Shown here in pieces: positions 59,522-64,000 of a stretch of 64,000 nt of DNA. Location of the stretch: positions 24,505,248 through 24,569,247 of the forward strand of contig CAIIXF020000003.1 of NCBI GenBank assembly GCA_903813345.2. The letters run 5' to 3'. The notes beneath the pieces are model-generated. The model was given only the letters and a program-made list of their open reading frames with translations, searched no databases and was not told where the DNA came from. Every line of letters starts with the position of its first letter. The first letter of the stretch is position 1. The DNA comes from Owenia fusiformis. Its lineage: Eukaryota; Annelida; Polychaeta; Sabellida; Oweniidae. Position numbers and translations under genes: made by a program.

Positions 59522-60135
59522 TATATAAGCACAAGTGCCAAAGGGAAAGGACCAAAAGTTGTAATGGAACTTAGCAAGAAAAAGCAAACTCTAAGTGCAT
59601 ACCAGTCAAGAAAAACAAACCCCATATAGCCCAAAACCATGATCTAACGTGAAAAGAAACAATGTCTAATTCCCCCACCATATATTTTAAAAAATTATGT
59701 TTATATATTTTATATACATTTAGAAAACTATTTGACAAAAATATATGTTTGTACTAGTGCCAAAGGAAAAGGAACTTGTTACAGAACACACTTAGAAAAA
59801 GAATAAGTGTTCACCAGTCATAAGGAAAACAAACCCCAATTATCCCTAACCATAATGTAACATGAAGAGAAACAAAGTCCAATTCCCCCTTCCCTCCACT
59901 ATTCAAGTTCCATTATCACAATCCAGGACCATAACATCAAGGAACATTAATACTGAAGCCATTGTAATACATGTCTGATACCCAATACTCTTAAAATCAC
60001 AAAATAGTTTTAGATACTCGTAGTCAGACAAATATATAAGCACTAGTGCCAAAGGGAAAGGACTAAAAGTTGTTATAGAACTTAGCAAGAAAAAGATAGA
60101 GCATTCACAGTCTCAAATTATGTGGGACAGAGTGT
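59522..60135 (+). repeat. Cluster of three TAAGCAC repeat copies, same orientation
   Basis: Copy starts at 59522 (TATATAAGCACAAGTGCCAA), 59752 (ACTAGTGCCAAAGGAAAAGG) and 60031 (ATATATAAGCACTAGTGCCA). The first two are truncated at different points; the second retains the TCACAATCCAGGACCATAAC segment; the third has an internal deletion joining AGCAAGAAAAAG to GAGCATTCACAGTCTC. Confidence 0.8.
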
Positions 60136-60667
60136 TTAATGGAGCAATTTATACCTTATATTGCATCTATATGATATTTTTAATTTACGTTGTCCAGTCA
60201 TTTAAGCTGATGTTTTTAGAGATACAATCACCCCAAAATAGTAAGTTTTTCCGACATTAACCATTATATTACTGATCTTCATTGAAGAGCTACTCCTCTT
60301 TTGACAAATCCTCAAGCTTCCTTTACCTAACCGATTATTTCCTTTTAATCTCTTTGATAGTTCATTAGATGTGATCTCCAACCACAGAGATTACTTGACT
60401 TCATAGATACTATAAATTTAAACACTTACCTTAGAATGTATTCCTTTTAGATGAATTGCCTGCTAATGGAACCAATTTGTAGAGTAGGTAAATCAAATTA
60501 AGTATGACCTATTACTGGGCAGTACTCTAATTGAATTCTATCAGGTATTATCTAACATTTGTTTATGATGTAGTCCTGTCTAGGATTACATGAGCCATTC
60601 ATTAAATACAAGCACCTACACAAGAAATACAAAAGCAACTCAAAATCAACACCTAATAAACATATTG

Positions 60668-60765
60668 TTAGCACAGGTGCCAAGGGAAAACCAACCTGAA
60701 AGTACTAAATGTATGTATACTGTATAAGCACAAGTACCAAAATAGGAACTAGCCAGAAAATATTT
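60668..60765 (+). repeat. TAAGCAC repeat, two degraded starts
   Basis: TTAGCACAGGTGCCAAGGGA and TATAAGCACAAGTACCAAAA, 55 bp apart. Confidence 0.5.
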
Positions 60766-61134
60766 AAAAACACAGAAAAACCAAATAACCTAAACGAACT
60801 CTCTAACCCCTTTTCACACTATCATGCAGAACAATTAACACAATTCAAAACTCCAAAACACCATGCAGTTATTCTTCAGGGGATCCCTGTTTATAAAATA
60901 CTACAATATTTCAATTTGTTTTCTATTCTAGATGATGATTTATCATCCATGAGATGAATTTCCGACAGCTTGTTATTTTGGAAACTCCCCTTTGTCATTT
61001 GAGGGTGAAATATTATACATTGTACCAAAGTAAGAGTATTGATACCTTAGCTGAATCATCACTGACCAAGCCTTACATATTGAAGTATTAAAGGTTCACC
61101 TGACAATGATATAAAATAAGTCTAACATAGTTGT

Positions 61135-61460
61135 AACGATTCGTTTCGGTAACAAAATGTCGGAAAAATGTCGAAGGTACGAGTTTTCTCTTTTCCTTAT
61201 TTTACACATTGTAGGCAGAATACCCACAATATTTTTCTCACAAATGTGTATACCATATGTTTTAGAAAATGTACATGTTTGCGAAAAAATAAATCAGAAG
61301 ACAACAGAATCGTCAATTTAATACCTCACTTAAGTTACATAAACGGAATGGGTTAAAAGTGCAGATCTTAACTGTTTTTCGAAAGTCAGGATTATGTAAT
61401 TTAAATGAGAAATTAAATGAACGAACCGTTTCAGTAACCAGCGTTATTGAGCGGATCACC
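61135..61460. mobile_element. Foldback MITE, copy 2
   Basis: Same family as 17838-18310: TTTCGGTAACAAAATGTC, TGTAGGCAGAATACCC, AGAAAATGTACATGTTTGCG, ATACCTCACTTAAGTTACAT and the right end AACCAGCGTTATTGAGCGG then ATCAC. The extreme left terminus is lost, and the right half lacks the segment between AATTAAATGAAC and GAACCGTTTCAG, the opposite arm to that shortened in copy 1. Confidence 0.85.
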
Positions 61461-61728
61461 AATGTGTAAAAGTTATAGAAGAAATATAGTTTTGTTTGAG
61501 ATTGTCTTGATTAAAGGCAAACTAGTTTAAAATTTAGTTTTTCACAACAACTGATTTGTAATAGCCAGTATAGGATCCAAATTTTTCAGGTTTTGTAGGT
61601 ATACCTCCCAAAATATATCCATGTCTGATCTGTACATGATGTGTTGATAAATATATGACGTAAGGTGAAAAGGATGTCAAATTGATGTCGTAATAGGATC
61701 TGACAACATGAACATAAATCTGAACATA
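61461..61728. other. Spacer, nothing recognised
   Basis: No feature that I can support. Confidence 0.35.
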
Positions 61729-62166
61729 CAGGGTGGTCAAAAAAATGGAAACCCTAATACCATTTTTCTTATATCTTTGTCATTTTAATAAATAACTCAC
61801 TGATATTTTACACTTTTGTACATCATTCAATTTGCTACCAGCCTACCTTATTTCATGACCATCAGATTGATAGTCACAATGTTTCAGTACTTTAAAGAAC
61901 ATGCCCAGTGGCCACTATTGCGTTGTGGGGAAACCTGAATGCATTTGGGTCATTGACAACTGTGCTGTTTTGCCTACAGTGCGATGATGGCCAAATCTGA
62001 AGCATGTTATTCATAGTGCTGTAAAATTGTGACTATGATGGTCATGAAATATGGTAGGATGGTAGGAAATTGAATGATGTACAAATGTGTGAAATATCGG
62101 GGAGTAATATTTTAAAGTGACAAAGATATAAGGAAAATGCAGGGTTTCCTTTTTTTGACCACCCTG
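61729..62166. mobile_element. TA-flanked MITE (438 bp), about 150-bp inverted repeats
   Basis: TA at 61727-61728 and 62167-62168. Ends CAGGGTGGTCAAAAAAATGG and the complement of CCTTTTTTTGACCACCCTG. The match continues through CTTATATCTTTGTCA, TTGTACATCATTCAATTT and TTTCATGACCATCA. Non-coding. It is similar in its first 13 bp to the solitary end at 3459-3471. Confidence 0.9.
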
Positions 62167-63123
62167 TATTTCACATTTATTCCTGCTTGACGCAGCCCTA
62201 CTCACTTACGCATGCCTTCATTATCATGTTCAGAAAATTAATCTGAAAGTTATTTCCTTAGGCTAACAATTATATCTTTTAGTGTGCAATTATTATATCA
62301 GTTATGCATAATCAAAGAGCATGTCTATCAAATATATTTAGATCATCTAATATCAATGAGATCACATAATATCCATTTAGAAATTGTTTTTAAGAGAATA
62401 ACTCTGATATTTATGTTTTGGCCAATTGAGAAAATTAAAGGATATCAACTGCTATTGCTTTACTAAACATTACTTATAACAAGAAACTCCCATGAAAATA
62501 TGAAGGTCCTTTACAGCTATTATTTTATGTCTTTATAAATAAACTGCAAAAGCTTTATAATGATAAGCAAATTATAAGCAGAAATATAGTTTAATGATAA
62601 TAATGAATTTAATTTAGAATGTAATTTGTACATTTGTTTCTTTTCACGTTTTCATGTTCTTGCAATTTTGCAAAGTGCATCAATTACATGATATATTGTC
62701 AAAGTAACAAAAACTTATGTCATGAATTAATAAAAATTTTATTTTATATCCTTAAGCCTACATACAATTATGATATATTGATGATCGAAACAATAAAATG
62801 TTTATCACGGAAAATTGTCATATTTTAATTAACTATTACGTATATTGATGTAATTGATTTGTACATTTTATATAAGCAGTTATGGGTTACATAAGTTATG
62901 GGTAGTTCTTGTGATGGTTATGGAAATATCATTGTGACTATTAAAGTTGCAATTATTGGTAATAATATACATTGTTCATTTATTGTTTCTATTGATTTGT
63001 TTTTCTTAATGTTGTTCTTTGGACTTGTAACACTCATGCCACGTTTATTTAAAGTTTTGTTTTCATCACACCATCAGTTGGGTATAGTTGTCACGTTGAT
63101 CTTTTAATCGAATATCCCTACTT
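62167..63123. other. AT-rich DNA, nothing recognised
   Basis: No feature that I can support. Confidence 0.35.
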
Positions 63124-63190
63124 TTGGGCTGCCATCTTGTTTTCTGGCAGCCAATTTAGCCATATTGTCATCATTCCAGGAACCCCTCTC
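63124..63190. repeat. Solitary fragment of the element 2 arm unit
   Basis: GGGCTGCCATCTTGTTTTCT, then GGCAGCCAATTTAGCC, TTGTCATCATTCCAGGAACC. Same order as the 145-bp unit at 16600-17330. Confidence 0.6.
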
Positions 63191-64000
63191 ATATAAGCTA
63201 TTAATCATAGAATCTCAGTTTTCGTTCATTTCATGATGTAGTCTTCAAATTTCTTATTTATGTTTTCCAAACTCAGCAATTTTCTAATTATTATCATATT
63301 TGGTAGTTCTTTCATCTTTTAATACAACATAAAATTGGTCTTATTTTGTAATGTTTATTGTTTTACTCTACTGCAATAAGTCATGTAATATCAACTGATG
63401 TCAAGATGGTTTTCAATTGACTTAGATTTTAGTAACCAGATAGATCTCCTATAGCGTGTCTATATGATTATGAGTAAGATAGATGTTGAGAGAAATTAAG
63501 ATGTCATATCACTCTAAATTTTGCCTTTCATACTCTATATTTTACTACAAAACATATAAATTTCTTGTCATGATTGTCTGGTATTTTTAGAAAGATAATA
63601 TCAGCCCTGTAGTCAGATAAGGTTTATCAAAGGCTGGGTTTGAATATATTACTCATTAACTCATTTGTACATGTTGCTCTGGAATTCCCTTGAGATCACA
63701 TATTTATTATTTTGGTAAATGTTTGATATTATTATTTAATATGTACAATGTGAAAAGACAGGAAAACTGATTGGTAAATAATAAAGAGAGGGTCGTCTGC
63801 TAACATGTAAGTCAATGGAAAGATATTTGGTTATTGTAGAAACCGTTCCTTGGAAACAGACGTTTCTTACAGAAAGGTGTTCCCTTGGACAGGTTTTACT
63901 GTATAAAATATTCATCATTTATTCTGACATTAATATTACATTTTCTTATGCATTTTTATATCACATTATCATTCTTTATATTTGTCAGACTTTATCTTAA
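63191..64000. other. AT-rich DNA to the window end
   Basis: Only a weak dispersed repeat at 63795-63903 (CAGAAAGGTGTTCCCTTGGA, then CAGGTTTTACTGTA), pairing with about 24595-24700. Confidence 0.4.

Noticed and set aside
60430-60459. 30-nt minus-strand micro-exon before GTAAGT
   Set aside because: Good splice-like ends but no partner exons or recognisable peptide.

Overview
The window is AT-rich, intron-bearing animal DNA, most likely from a marine lophotrochozoan and probably a bivalve mollusc. This is inferred from a peptide-receptor-type GPCR, the CCGT-microsatellite and tandem-core repeats typical of bivalve genomes, LINE fragments, and transposon proteins of kinds common in marine invertebrates. 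No bacterial or organelle features are seen.

Host coding content is sparse. The one clear gene is a rhodopsin-class GPCR at 52055-53260 on the minus strand: a single large coding exon with a splice acceptor just upstream of the start. A second candidate is a + strand gene start at 12322, with two very short exons (63 and 30 nt) joined by a 118-bp intron with canonical splice sites; its continuation is not recognised.

The rest is transposable elements and their remains. Two elements with very long inverted repeats (about 6346-10140 and 16424-20833) each carry sequence from the same large, poorly characterised marine-invertebrate protein family. The first holds a decayed run of it; the second holds a clean C-terminal exon with a cysteine-rich CXC (Tesmin/TSO1-like) domain. 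LINE fragments lie at 1.8-3.6 kb and 15.0-16.1 kb; in the latter a 5'-truncated LINE has landed inside the YxDD codons of an older one and left a 13-bp target duplication. A decayed Tc1/mariner element is at 31.1-32.1 kb. Several MITEs are delimited by TA or TTAA duplications, and there are three foldback elements. A broken NADAR-domain gene lies at 29.9-30.5 kb.

Tandem DNA is prominent. A 2.4-kb satellite at 27.0-29.4 kb is packed with AGGTCA/TGACCT nuclear-receptor half-sites and sits inside an expanded member of a small repeat family that occurs elsewhere in the window at about 0.1 kb. A three-part array lies at 32.3-33.5 kb. Several copies of a repeat with roughly 150-bp units rich in AAAATGGCCGCC are also present. 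One unclassified interspersed repeat occurs at least 13 times. The stretches 20.8-26.9, 36.2-38.4, 40.6-43.1 and 62.2-64 kb are almost empty of recognisable features.
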